A stretch of DNA of 9,193 nucleotides from Gemmatimonadota bacterium (lineage in GTDB: Bacteria; Gemmatimonadota; Gemmatimonadetes; Palauibacterales; Palauibacteraceae). A program made the translations under genes and the position numbers. Shown here piece by piece: positions 1 to 6,581 of the stretch. Within the stretch, counting starts at the first letter, position 1. The number at the start of each line of letters is the position of its first letter. Location: assembly GCA_030601615.1 (NCBI GenBank), contig JAUVTH010000046.1, forward strand, positions 1-9,193, given 5' to 3'. The notes under the pieces are model-generated. The model ran no database searches. It saw only the letters and a program-made list of their open reading frames with translations, and was not told the DNA's origin.

Positions 1-511
1 TCCTGACGGCAGTGAGGGCGTCCTCGAGATCGTTCGGCATCGCGGAGCGGCTGCTGTGTTGCCACTCTACGCGCCGGAGGACGGTGCCGACGGAACGGGT
101 CCGGACGTGATCCTGTTGCGACAGTACAGGTACGCGGCTGGCGGCACGCTGTGGGAAGCGCCGGCGGGCAAGCTGGACGAGGGCGAGTCCCCGGAGATCT
201 GTGCGGCCCGGGAGCTCGAGGAAGAGGCGGGGGTGAAGGCGGCTCGGCTGGTTAGGCTGACGACCCTCCTCACGACGCCGGGTTTCTCGGACGAGCGGAT
301 CCACCTGTTCCTGGCCACGGGCCTGGAGGAAGGTGAGCAGGCTCTGGAAGAGCACGAAGTGATCGAGTGCTTCCGGATGCCTCTCGCTCGAGCCGTGGAA
401 ATGGTGTTGTCGGGCGAGATCGTCGACGGCAAGACGGTCAGTCTCCTGCTGATGGTCGCGGCCTTGCCGGACCTGTGGGATGAACAGGAGGATGCCGTAG
501 AGCCGCGGTGA
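1..511 (+). CDS. Nudix hydrolase, ADP-ribose pyrophosphatase type (5' end missing)
   Basis: The reading frame is open from base 2 to the TGA at 509-511, so the gene runs in from the left; 169 residues are visible. The GTG at 56 lies in frame but is probably internal, because the upstream residues (EIVRHRGAAAVLPL) fit the beta-strand that leads into the Nudix fold of this family. A complete Nudix box, G-x5-E-x7-REL-x-EE-x-G-V, is encoded at 167-235; its REL and EE residues bind the catalytic divalent metal. The preceding WEAPAGKLDEGE and the later PGFSDERIHLFLA are typical of ADP-ribose pyrophosphatases, which split ADP-ribose into AMP and ribose 5-phosphate in the cytoplasm. Substrate is inferred from family resemblance only; another nucleoside-diphosphate sugar is possible. 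The gene ends 183 bases before the sigma factor gene, with no T-rich terminator after it. Confidence 0.9.
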   Translation, partial: PDGSEGVLEIVRHRGAAAVLPLYAPEDGADGTGPDVILLRQYRYAAGGTLWEAPAGKLDEGESPEICAARELEEEAGVKAARLVRLTTLLTTPGFSDERIHLFLATGLEEGEQALEEHEVIECFRMPLARAVEMVLSGEIVDGKTVSLLLMVAALPDLWDEQEDAVEPR

Positions 512-560
512 GCAACAATCACCGTGCGGCAGGTGTCTGAAGGACAGGGGAAGAGATCTG

Positions 561-582
561 CCCGGCATGTGACTGCGCCGGG
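561..582 (+). repeat. Inverted repeat, 6-bp stem, downstream of the Nudix gene
   Basis: CCCGGC (561-566) and GCCGGG (577-582) are perfect reverse complements around a 10-base spacer. It lies 49 bases past the Nudix stop codon. There is no T tract after it, so it is not a classical intrinsic terminator. It could be a weak transcript-end hairpin, a protein-binding site, or chance in GC-rich DNA. Confidence 0.4.
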
Positions 583-618
583 GGCGATTCATAGAACTGG
601 CGGTGGAGTGACTCGAGA

Positions 619-645
619 CGGACGCCCTTCCGGGTTCGGCGTCCG
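619..645 (+). repeat. Inverted repeat, 8-bp stem, upstream of the sigma factor gene
   Basis: CGGACGCC (619-626) and GGCGTCCG (638-645) pair perfectly around an 11-base loop. The hairpin ends 49 bases before the chosen sigma factor start and would lie in its 5' untranslated region if transcription begins upstream. It has no T tract. An operator or a 5' mRNA hairpin are both possible; no function can be assigned from sequence alone. The rest of 512-694 shows no convincing -35/-10 pair that I can defend. Confidence 0.45.
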
Positions 646-684
646 CGGTATGGGCACTCCCGGGTGGGGAAGCCGGGGAACGCG

Positions 685-688
685 GGAG
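685..688 (+). promoter_or_regulatory. Ribosome binding site of the sigma factor gene
   Basis: GGAG lies six bases before the ATG at 695. It supports this start over the in-frame GTG at 524 and ATG at 650, whose extra codons give a Gly/Arg-rich stretch that does not look like sigma factor sequence. Confidence 0.6.
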
Positions 689-694
689 AACCGA

Positions 695-1348
695 ATGGCT
701 TACGCGAGAGAATCCACACGACTTACTGGTTCCGAGCCGCGCGTCGATGAGCGCACGCTGCGGGCGGATCTGAGTGAGCTGGATGACGCGGCGCTGGTGG
801 CGGAGTACCTGGAGGGCCGACGGCATGCCTTCCATGTGCTCGCCGAGCGCTACCAGACGCGTCTCCTGAACTTCATCTACCGGACGATCGGCGACCGGGA
901 TCGCGCGGAGGACCTGGTCCAGGAGACGTTTGTCCGGGTGTATCGCCACCTGCACAGGTTCGACCCGACGAAGAAGTTTTCGACGTGGATTTACACGATC
1001 GCGAGCAACCTGGCGAAGAACGAGCTGCGCAACCGATCGCGCAATCCGCTGGTGCTGTTTCAGGCGATCAAGAAGCACTGGGAGGCGGACCACCGGCCTC
1101 TGCAGTGGGAAGACACCTCGTACTCGCCCGACGATCTGTTCCGGAAGCGTCATCTCAAGGAGCAGGTCGAGAAGGCTGTGGCGGAGCTCCCCGAGCATCA
1201 CCGGGTCGTGTTCGTGCTCCGCGAGATGGAGGGCAAGACCTACGACGAGATCTCGGAGATCACGGGTGTCACGCTCGGCACCGTGAAGTCCAGGTTGAAC
1301 CGGGCGCGCAACAAATTCGCGCTGATCATCGGACCGATGCTGGAGTAG
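695..1348 (+). CDS. ECF-type RNA polymerase sigma factor (sigma-70 family)
   Basis: A 217-residue alternative sigma factor that would direct core RNA polymerase to a small set of stress or envelope promoters. Region 2 spans roughly residues 30-110 and includes DRAEDLVQETFVRVYRHLHRF, the core-binding and -10 recognition helix region, followed by FSTWIYTIASNLAKNELR. Region 4 spans roughly residues 155-207, with ELPEHHRVVFVLRE and the helix-turn-helix YDEISEITGVTLGTVKSRLNRAR that reads the -35 element. No region 1.1 or region 3 is present, as expected for ECF (group 4) factors, and the length is usual. An acidic N-terminal tail of about 30 residues precedes region 2. An anti-sigma gene follows after 158 bases, so activity is probably controlled by sequestration at the membrane. 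Target promoters are unknown; the candidate at 1418-1443 may be one. Confidence 0.93.
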   Translation: MAYARESTRLTGSEPRVDERTLRADLSELDDAALVAEYLEGRRHAFHVLAERYQTRLLNFIYRTIGDRDRAEDLVQETFVRVYRHLHRFDPTKKFSTWIYTIASNLAKNELRNRSRNPLVLFQAIKKHWEADHRPLQWEDTSYSPDDLFRKRHLKEQVEKAVAELPEHHRVVFVLREMEGKTYDEISEITGVTLGTVKSRLNRARNKFALIIGPMLE

Positions 1349-1375
1349 GCGGGAAACGAGTGATGAGGATCGTAT

Positions 1376-1403
1376 GGAGAGGCGGCCGCAAGGTCGCCTC
1401 TCC
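1376..1403 (+). terminator. Strong hairpin after the sigma factor gene (12-bp stem, GCAA loop, no T tract)
   Basis: GGAGAGGCG (1376-1384) pairs perfectly with CGCCTCTCC (1395-1403). The stem continues inward through a G-T wobble (1385/1394) and two C-G pairs (1386/1393, 1387/1392), closing on the tetraloop GCAA (1388-1391), a GNRA type. It begins 27 bases after the sigma stop codon. The sequence after it (TGCGTTGGG) is not T-rich, so intrinsic termination is uncertain. Alternatives are an attenuator that lowers anti-sigma expression, a transcript-end stabiliser or an RNA-processing site. The pairing is seen directly; the role is inferred. Confidence 0.5.
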
Positions 1404-1417
1404 TGCGTTGGGAACCC

Positions 1418-1443
1418 GGGAACAACCTCACGACAGACGCGTA
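1418..1443 (+). promoter_or_regulatory. Candidate ECF sigma promoter upstream of the anti-sigma gene
   Basis: GGGAAC (1418-1423) is followed after exactly 16 bases by CGTA (1440-1443). This matches the layout of many ECF promoters, with an AAC-containing -35 and a CGT-type -10 (for example the Bacillus SigW pattern TGAAAC-N16-CGTA). Transcription would start near 1450, leaving about 57 to 70 bases of leader before the anti-sigma start. It lies directly downstream of the 1376-1403 hairpin. The motif is short, so a chance match is possible. Confidence 0.42.
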
Positions 1444-1506
1444 GTAATCGCACGCTGGAGCCGATCGACCCGTGCTGCGGGACGATAGTGCGCTAACGGA
1501 CGAGAC

Positions 1507-2082
1507 ATGGTATTCGTGATGTCGTGCGATCAATTCATTGAACGGTACTCGGACTTCAGGGACGGCCTCCTGGACCCCGGGGCATTGGCCGAGATCGAGA
1601 GTCATCTCGCCGACTGCCCGTGTTGTGTCCGATATCATCAGGTGATGCAAAGCGCCCTCGATCTTCTCGCCGACATTCCCTGCGCCGAAAGTTCCGACGA
1701 CTTCATGCCCCGGCTCCGGCACCGACTTTACAACGTGGACAGCGGCATAAGCGAAGGCCGCAGGAGTTTCGTAGGCAGCGCAGCGCTCGTCGGGGTTGCG
1801 GCCGTCGGATTGCTGGCGCTGTTCTGGCTTCCGTTCGCGGCGAGCGTGCCCGTGGAGATGGAATTGTCGGCGATCTCGGCTCAGCTTCCTCCTCCGGGCG
1901 CCGATGAGTTGCCCGCGCTCTTCCGCAGCGGTCCTTTCGTGCGTACCCTCCTGCTCGAGGACGAATTGCATCTGGATGGATATCTCCCGGAGTTCGAGTG
2001 GCCGCCTCGTCCGCAGAAGTTTTCCGCCGTAGCCATCGAAGCTTCCTACCTCAGGTCGGAGCCCACGCTGTTCGACCGCTGA
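1507..2082 (+). CDS. Zinc-finger, single-pass membrane anti-sigma factor
   Basis: A 191-residue protein that should hold the neighbouring ECF sigma factor inactive at the inner membrane. The cytoplasmic N-terminus has the zinc-binding anti-sigma motif H33-x3-C37-x2-C40, with the usual upstream cysteine C7 and an additional C39. A hydrophobic segment at about residues 88-112 (FVGSAALVGVAAVGLLALFW) is the single membrane span, and about 80 residues follow on the far side. That outer part is rich in Pro, Leu and acidic residues (PPPGADELPALF, LPEFEWPPRP) and I recognise no domain in it. The start is uncertain: the ATG at 1519 (MSCDQF) fits the usual family N-terminus better, but neither start has a strong ribosome binding site. 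Release of the sigma factor probably needs proteolysis or a conformational signal; no site-1 or site-2 protease gene is visible here. Confidence 0.85.
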   Translation: MVFVMSCDQFIERYSDFRDGLLDPGALAEIESHLADCPCCVRYHQVMQSALDLLADIPCAESSDDFMPRLRHRLYNVDSGISEGRRSFVGSAALVGVAAVGLLALFWLPFAASVPVEMELSAISAQLPPPGADELPALFRSGPFVRTLLLEDELHLDGYLPEFEWPPRPQKFSAVAIEASYLRSEPTLFDR

Positions 2083-2118
2083 ATCCGGCGACGAGCATGA
2101 ACCGCGGAATATCACGGC

Positions 2119-2124
2119 AGGGGA
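2119..2124 (+). promoter_or_regulatory. Ribosome binding site deciding the TTG start of holA
   Basis: AGGGGA lies four bases before the TTG at 2129. The closest upstream ATG (2097) is out of frame, so this site supports TTG initiation. Confidence 0.5.
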
Positions 2125-2128
2125 TCGC

Positions 2129-3157
2129 TTGAGCCTCGCGGCGGATCGCAGGCTTCGCAGCCTCGTCGAACGGGGCGACGTCGAGGGTATCTTCTTCTTC
2201 CATGGCGACGCGGCACGGCTGCGGGACGACGCGGCTCGCGATCTTGTCGAAGCGGCCGTCGATCCGGCAACACGCGATTTCAACCTCGATACGTACAGCG
2301 CATCGGAAGTCAATCCGGAGACCCTGGCGGCCGCACTTGCCATGCCGCCCGTGATGGCGCCCCGCCGCGTGGTGGCGCTGTTCGGAGCGGAGCGCCTGAC
2401 CCCGACCGGCTGCGCAGTCGTCGAAGAAATACTCGAGAGAACGCCCCCCGAGCTCACTCTCGTCGTGACGGCGACGATTCCGAAGGGGTCCCGCAAGGCA
2501 TTCTACCGGAAGATGAAGGAGGGAGCTGTCGCGCTGGAATGGTCCACGCCGCGCGAGAGCGAGATCCCTGGCTGGTTGATCGAGCGTGCTGCCGAGAGAC
2601 ATGGCCTGGATCTGGACGTTCCAGCGGCTGAGGCCCTTGCCGCCGCGATAGGCACCGACCTGGGGTTGCTCGAAGGGGAGCTGGACAAGCTGGCGTCCAC
2701 CGCGACCGGGGATCCCATCACTCCAGAGCGCATCGCCGAACTGGTTCCAAACATCCGCCCGGTGAATCGGTGGGCATGGCTCGACGCGGTCGCAGAGCGC
2801 GACTACCGAAGTGCCCTTGCTGATCTCCCCACTCTCCTCTCAGCGCAGGACTCGAGCGCCGTCGGCTTGATCAACGCGATGACGGATCATCACGTCCTGC
2901 TCGGAATCGCGGTCGAGGGAGGATCGTCCCTGCTCGAGCGGACTCTCGGCGAGGTCGGCAAGCCGTACCTGAAATTCAAGACACGTGCGTTCGCCGGTCA
3001 GGCGCGACGCTGGACCGGGAGTGAGATCGACCAGGCTCTTCGCCTGCTCCGGCGGGCCGACATGCGGTCGAAGACGACGGGCAGTGGCCGTGACCGAGCG
3101 GTGCTCGAGGAGCTTCTTCTCGAGCTTCAGGGCATGCGTGCGAGGGGACGAGTGTGA
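2129..3157 (+). CDS. holA: DNA polymerase III delta subunit (clamp loader)
   Basis: A 342-residue protein, close to the usual length of HolA. Delta is the part of the clamp-loader complex that binds and opens the beta sliding clamp during replication. The N-terminal third (GIFFFHGDAARLRDDAARDLVEA ... FNLDTYSASEVNPETLAAALAMPPVMAPRRVVAL) follows the delta pattern: a degenerate AAA+ domain without a Walker A motif, and a hydrophobic patch that contacts the clamp. The central part (GTDLGLLEGELDKLA ... RWAWLDAVAERDYRSAL) and the C-terminal helical collar (LRRADMRSKTTGSGRDRAVLEELLLEL) also fit. Initiation is at TTG. Its stop codon overlaps the GTG start of the next gene by four bases (GTGA), so the two are probably translated in a coupled way. 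It lies 46 bases after the anti-sigma gene, in a spacer where I see no promoter. Confidence 0.88.
   Translation: MSLAADRRLRSLVERGDVEGIFFFHGDAARLRDDAARDLVEAAVDPATRDFNLDTYSASEVNPETLAAALAMPPVMAPRRVVALFGAERLTPTGCAVVEEILERTPPELTLVVTATIPKGSRKAFYRKMKEGAVALEWSTPRESEIPGWLIERAAERHGLDLDVPAAEALAAAIGTDLGLLEGELDKLASTATGDPITPERIAELVPNIRPVNRWAWLDAVAERDYRSALADLPTLLSAQDSSAVGLINAMTDHHVLLGIAVEGGSSLLERTLGEVGKPYLKFKTRAFAGQARRWTGSEIDQALRLLRRADMRSKTTGSGRDRAVLEELLLELQGMRARGRV
3143..3147 (+). promoter_or_regulatory. Ribosome binding site of the SPOR protein gene
   Basis: AGGGG inside the last codons of holA, six bases before the GTG at 3154. It supports the GTG start that overlaps the holA stop. Confidence 0.5.
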
Positions 3158-4005
3158 GAGCACGGGCGCAGGGGTTGATTCCGGTACCGCGTGCCCGGCG
3201 GCGTGCGACGTCCTGGGCGGTACTCGCCGTCGTCGCTGCGGCTCTCGCCCCTCCAGCCGCTGCGCAGTCCAACCCCACCCTGGACTCGGTTGAGCGGGCG
3301 GCCGACAGCGGTCAGGCCGGTGAGGCCCGCAGGCTGCTCGCGACGTGGTTCGACTCGCCCAGTGCGTCGGGCCGTGGGGCCGACGTGAGCCGCGCCCGCT
3401 TCCTGAGGGCCAGGCTCTCAGCGGACCTGGATTCTGTGCGCGTGGACTACCTGTGGGTGGCCGTGCGGGGAGACGAGCGCTATGGCCCTGCGGCTCGTCT
3501 CCGTCTTGCCCAGATGTACCTGGCCGAAGGACGTCTCGATCGGGCGGAGGAGGACCTGGCTCGCCTGCGGGCGGACTTTCCCGGCAGCCCGCTCACCCTC
3601 AGGTCCTGGCTGTGGACCGGCAACGTGCGGTCGGCAGCCGGGGACGGCGCTGGCGCATGCGCGGCGTGGGAAACGGCCGCCAACATGAGCGAGAGCCCGT
3701 CCGCGCAGCCGGACAGGGAACTCGCCCGGTCCGCTTTAGAGGGTTGTGGGGCGGCGATCGCTTCGGAGGCCGCCCCGACCTTCTCCGTTCAGCTCGGGGC
3801 CTTCAGCTCCAGGGAAGCCGCGCTCGACCTGAGGAATCGCGTCGTGGCGGCGGGGACCACGGCGCGGGTCCTCGACCCGCAGGATCCGGACGGGCTGTAC
3901 CGTGTACGTTCTGGTCACTTCACTGGTCGGGAAGAGGCCGCGCGCCACGCCGTCCGCCTGGTGCGGGAGGGCTTCGAGAGCATCGTCGTGCCGGGGGAGA
4001 ATTGA
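3154..4005 (+). CDS. Exported TPR-like protein with C-terminal SPOR domain
   Basis: A 283-residue exported protein. The N-terminus has an Arg-rich n-region (RARRR), a hydrophobic core (WAVLAVVAAALAPPAAA) and a likely signal-peptidase site after A37 (AAA|QS), so the mature form should be periplasmic and soluble. Residues about 107-180 resemble tetratricopeptide-type helical repeats (ARLRLAQMYLAEGRLDRAEEDLARLRADFPGSP). Residues about 208-281 form a SPOR domain (FSVQLGAFSSREAALDLRNRV ... LYRVRSGHFTGREEAARHAVRLVREG), which in characterised proteins binds glycan strands lacking stem peptides at division septa. A role in cell division or wall remodelling is inferred. Most studied SPOR proteins are membrane-anchored or lipoproteins; this one seems to have neither feature once cleaved. 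The gene overlaps holA (GTGA) and mutS (TTGA) by four bases at each side. Confidence 0.82.
   Translation: MRARAQGLIPVPRARRRATSWAVLAVVAAALAPPAAAQSNPTLDSVERAADSGQAGEARRLLATWFDSPSASGRGADVSRARFLRARLSADLDSVRVDYLWVAVRGDERYGPAARLRLAQMYLAEGRLDRAEEDLARLRADFPGSPLTLRSWLWTGNVRSAAGDGAGACAAWETAANMSESPSAQPDRELARSALEGCGAAIASEAAPTFSVQLGAFSSREAALDLRNRVVAAGTTARVLDPQDPDGLYRVRSGHFTGREEAARHAVRLVREGFESIVVPGEN
3993..3999 (+). promoter_or_regulatory. Ribosome binding site deciding the TTG start of mutS
   Basis: The purine run GGGGGAG ends two bases before the TTG at 4002. With the four-base overlap to the upstream gene, it places the mutS start here rather than at distant in-frame codons inside the SPOR gene. Confidence 0.5.
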
Positions 4006-6581
4006 GCAAAGCCGCGGCGAACACGCCGCTCATCCAGCAGTACCTGGACATCAAGGCTCGTCATCCGGATTCCATCCTGTTCTTCCGGGTAGGTGACTTC
4101 TACGAGATGTTTTACGAGGACGCCGAGGAAGGGAGCCGACTTCTCGGGATCACTCTGACTTCCCGTAATAACGGCGGGTCGGGTGACGTGCCGCTGGCGG
4201 GGGTGCCGGCCAAGGCGATCGACGACTACCTCCCGAAGCTGGTGCGGCAGGGCCGGCGCGTAGCCATCTGCGAGCAGGTCGAAGACCCGTCCGAGGCGGA
4301 CGGACTCGTCCGTCGGGAGGTCACCGAGATCGTCACGCCTGGCGCCACGCTGGAGGACTCCCTGCTGAGCGCCGGTCGCAACAACTTTGTGGTGGCCGTG
4401 GCGGGAACCGACCCCGTGGGGATCGCGACCGCCGACCTGTCGACGGGCGAGGTCGACGTCCGGGAATGCGTACGGGACGCCGTGCCGGACGAGCTGTCTC
4501 GCATCGAGCCGGCCGAGGTGGTCCAGCCAGCCGGATCCGATCTCATCACCGCGGGCCCCTGGGTCATCACGGAGCGCGAAGACTGGCGCTTCTCGCCGGA
4601 TGTGGCGGCGGAGACAGTCAAGCGACTATACCGCGTGCGTGACGTAGCGGGATTCGGTCTCGAGGCCGATGGGACGTCGCACATGCTTGGAGCCGTCGGT
4701 GCCGTTCTCGGCTACCTGGAAGAAGTCCGGCCGGGAGGCACGGGCCACCTGAAGGCTCCGCGGGTCGAGCGGTCAGGCCGCTACCTGCACCTCGACGAGA
4801 TGACGCGGCGCAATCTCGAGGTCGTCGAAACGATTCGCGACGACTCCGGCGCCACGCTCCTGCACATTCTCGACAGAACACTCACGCCGATGGGCCGCCG
4901 CATGTTGAGACGGCGGCTGCTGGCGCCGCTCGTCGATCTTCTGGACATCGACGCCAGACTGGACGCCGTGGCCGAGCTGCACGAGTCGGCCGGCGACCGA
5001 CGCGCGATGCGGGAATCCCTGCGCCACGTGCAGGATCTCGAACGCCTGGCCGCCAAGATTTCTGCTGGCAGGGTCAACTCGCGGGAGCTCCTCGCCCTGG
5101 CTCGATCTCTCGGAGCTCTGCCCGCGATCACCGCAGTGGCTGGCGAACCGAAGGCGGCTCGTCTACGTGCTCTCCTGAGTGACTTCGACGTGCTCGACGA
5201 TGTGCGGGACGCGATCGAGGAGGCGATCGACCCAGATGCTCCCGCGTTGATGTCCGCCGGGGGAGTGATCCGTCCCGGGTACTCGTCCGAGCTGGACGAC
5301 CTCCGAGCCCTGCGGGAAGGCGCCGTAGACTGGATCGCGCGCCTGCAGGGCAGCGAGCGGGAGGCCACGGGCATCTCGAGTCTGAAGATCGGCTACAACA
5401 AGGTCTTCGGGTACTATATTGAGGTCACCCGGGCCAACCTCGCCCGCGTCCCCGAGAGATACATACGAAAGCAGACGCTCACGAACGCCGAGCGGTACGT
5501 CACGCCGGAGCTCAAGGAGTGGGAAGAGAAGATCCTGGACGCCGATACCGGGATCGCGTCGCTCGAGGCCCGCCTGTTCACGACCCTCCGCGAGTCGCTG
5601 GAGTCGGCCACGAGCCGGCTTCAGGACACGGCAGAACGAGTCGCCGAGCTCGATGTTCACGCCGCGCTGGCGGACGTGGCCGAGCGGAACGGATACGTTC
5701 GCCCGGAGATGCACGCCGGTTTCGGTTTCGAGGTCAAGGCTGGCCGACACCCGGTGGTCGAGCAGATGATCACGCGGGAAGACTTCATCCCCAACGACGT
5801 GACGCTCGATCGCGACGCTTTCGCCATGATTCTCACGGGACCCAACATGGCGGGGAAGTCGACGGTGCTACGCCAGGTAGGCCTGATCGCGCTCATGGCC
5901 CAGAGCGGCTCGTTCGTTCCCGCGGATTCGGCGCGAATCGGTGTGTCCGACAGGGTGTTCACGCGAGTGGGAGCCTCCGACAGCCTGGCCCACGGCCAGA
6001 GCACGTTCATGGTCGAAATGATTGAGACGGCCGCGATCCTGAGCGGGGCCACGGACCGCAGCCTGATCCTGCTCGACGAGATTGGACGCGGCACGTCCAC
6101 CTACGACGGTGTAGCGATCGCCTGGGCAGTCACGGAGTTCATCCATGATCGGATCGGCGCCCGGACGATCTTCGCGACCCACTACCACGAACTCGTCGAG
6201 CTCGCCGACATGCTGGATGGCGTGACGGCCTGGAACGTCGCCGTGCGGGAGACGGGAGAGGACATCGTGTTCCTCCGGCGTCTCGAGCCCGGCGGGTGCG
6301 ATCGTTCCTACGGCGTGCACGTGGCGCGCATGGCGGGCGTGCCGCGCGAAGTGATCGATCGGGCGTTTGCGGTCCTGCACGAGCTGGAGGATGGTCCAGG
6401 CGGTGGCACCCGGCTGAGCCACCTGGGTGAGCGGGAGCGTGGGCAGCTCACGCTGTTCGATCTCCGTCCGTCCCGCGTCACGCAGCGACTCTCCCAACTC
6501 GACACGGAGAACATGACGCCGTTGCAGGCGCTGGTGGCTCTCGAGGAGCTTCGACGCTTGTCCGAGGAGGAGAGGGCGTGA
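4002..6581 (+). CDS. mutS: DNA mismatch repair protein MutS
   Basis: An 859-residue MutS1, the usual length, which recognises mispaired bases and starts methyl- or nick-directed repair with MutL. The start is TTG at 4002, giving MSKAAANTPLIQQYLDIKARHPD, the normal N-terminus of the family. The mismatch-reading Phe-x-Glu is at F33-Y-E35 within GDFYEMF. The connector domain follows from about residue 128, then the core/lever and clamp domains (LRRRLLAPLVD, GYNKVFGYYIEVTRAN, ERYVTPELKEWEEKIL). The ATPase domain carries Walker A GPNMAGKST at residues 613-621, DSLAHGQSTFMVEM, Walker B LLDE at 690-693 followed by the GRGTSTYDG signature, and FATHYHEL. The C-terminus TPLQALVALEELRRL matches the family tail. 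All key residues look intact. The frame stays open 657 bases upstream inside the SPOR gene, but those residues are a GC-rich shadow. No mutL is in the window. Confidence 0.97.
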   Translation: MSKAAANTPLIQQYLDIKARHPDSILFFRVGDFYEMFYEDAEEGSRLLGITLTSRNNGGSGDVPLAGVPAKAIDDYLPKLVRQGRRVAICEQVEDPSEADGLVRREVTEIVTPGATLEDSLLSAGRNNFVVAVAGTDPVGIATADLSTGEVDVRECVRDAVPDELSRIEPAEVVQPAGSDLITAGPWVITEREDWRFSPDVAAETVKRLYRVRDVAGFGLEADGTSHMLGAVGAVLGYLEEVRPGGTGHLKAPRVERSGRYLHLDEMTRRNLEVVETIRDDSGATLLHILDRTLTPMGRRMLRRRLLAPLVDLLDIDARLDAVAELHESAGDRRAMRESLRHVQDLERLAAKISAGRVNSRELLALARSLGALPAITAVAGEPKAARLRALLSDFDVLDDVRDAIEEAIDPDAPALMSAGGVIRPGYSSELDDLRALREGAVDWIARLQGSEREATGISSLKIGYNKVFGYYIEVTRANLARVPERYIRKQTLTNAERYVTPELKEWEEKILDADTGIASLEARLFTTLRESLESATSRLQDTAERVAELDVHAALADVAERNGYVRPEMHAGFGFEVKAGRHPVVEQMITREDFIPNDVTLDRDAFAMILTGPNMAGKSTVLRQVGLIALMAQSGSFVPADSARIGVSDRVFTRVGASDSLAHGQSTFMVEMIETAAILSGATDRSLILLDEIGRGTSTYDGVAIAWAVTEFIHDRIGARTIFATHYHELVELADMLDGVTAWNVAVRETGEDIVFLRRLEPGGCDRSYGVHVARMAGVPREVIDRAFAVLHELEDGPGGGTRLSHLGERERGQLTLFDLRPSRVTQRLSQLDTENMTPLQALVALEELRRLSEEERA
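6565..6570 (+). promoter_or_regulatory. Strong ribosome binding site of the TonB-like gene
   Basis: A full AGGAGG lies seven bases before the GTG at 6578, inside the end of mutS. It is the best Shine-Dalgarno sequence in the window and supports the GTG start. Confidence 0.65.

Noticed and set aside
567..600. Possible housekeeping promoter (TGTGAC with a CATAGA-like -10) before the sigma factor gene
   Set aside because: Only about half of each hexamer matches consensus, which is not better than chance in this region.
524..694. N-terminal extension of the sigma factor from a GTG
   Set aside because: The 57 extra residues are Gly/Arg-rich, unlike sigma factors, and contain both inverted repeats; the ATG at 695 has a well-placed GGAG.
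2097..2132. An 11-codon reading frame (MNRGISRQGIA) ending in TGA that overlaps the TTG start of holA
   Set aside because: It resembles a coupled leader peptide by position, but it has no clear ribosome binding site, no codon bias typical of attenuation, and such short frames are common by chance.
1240..2496. Long open frame of 418 codons on the minus strand
   Set aside because: It lies antisense to the sigma, anti-sigma and holA genes, is rich in Ser/Arg and has no recognisable motif; GC-rich codon use leaves such antisense frames open.
3345..4001. In-frame open extension upstream of mutS that would give a 1078-residue protein
   Set aside because: It runs inside the SPOR gene in another frame, its residues are Gly/Arg/Pro-rich and unlike MutS domain I, and a normal family N-terminus begins at the TTG at 4002 with a purine-rich ribosome binding site.
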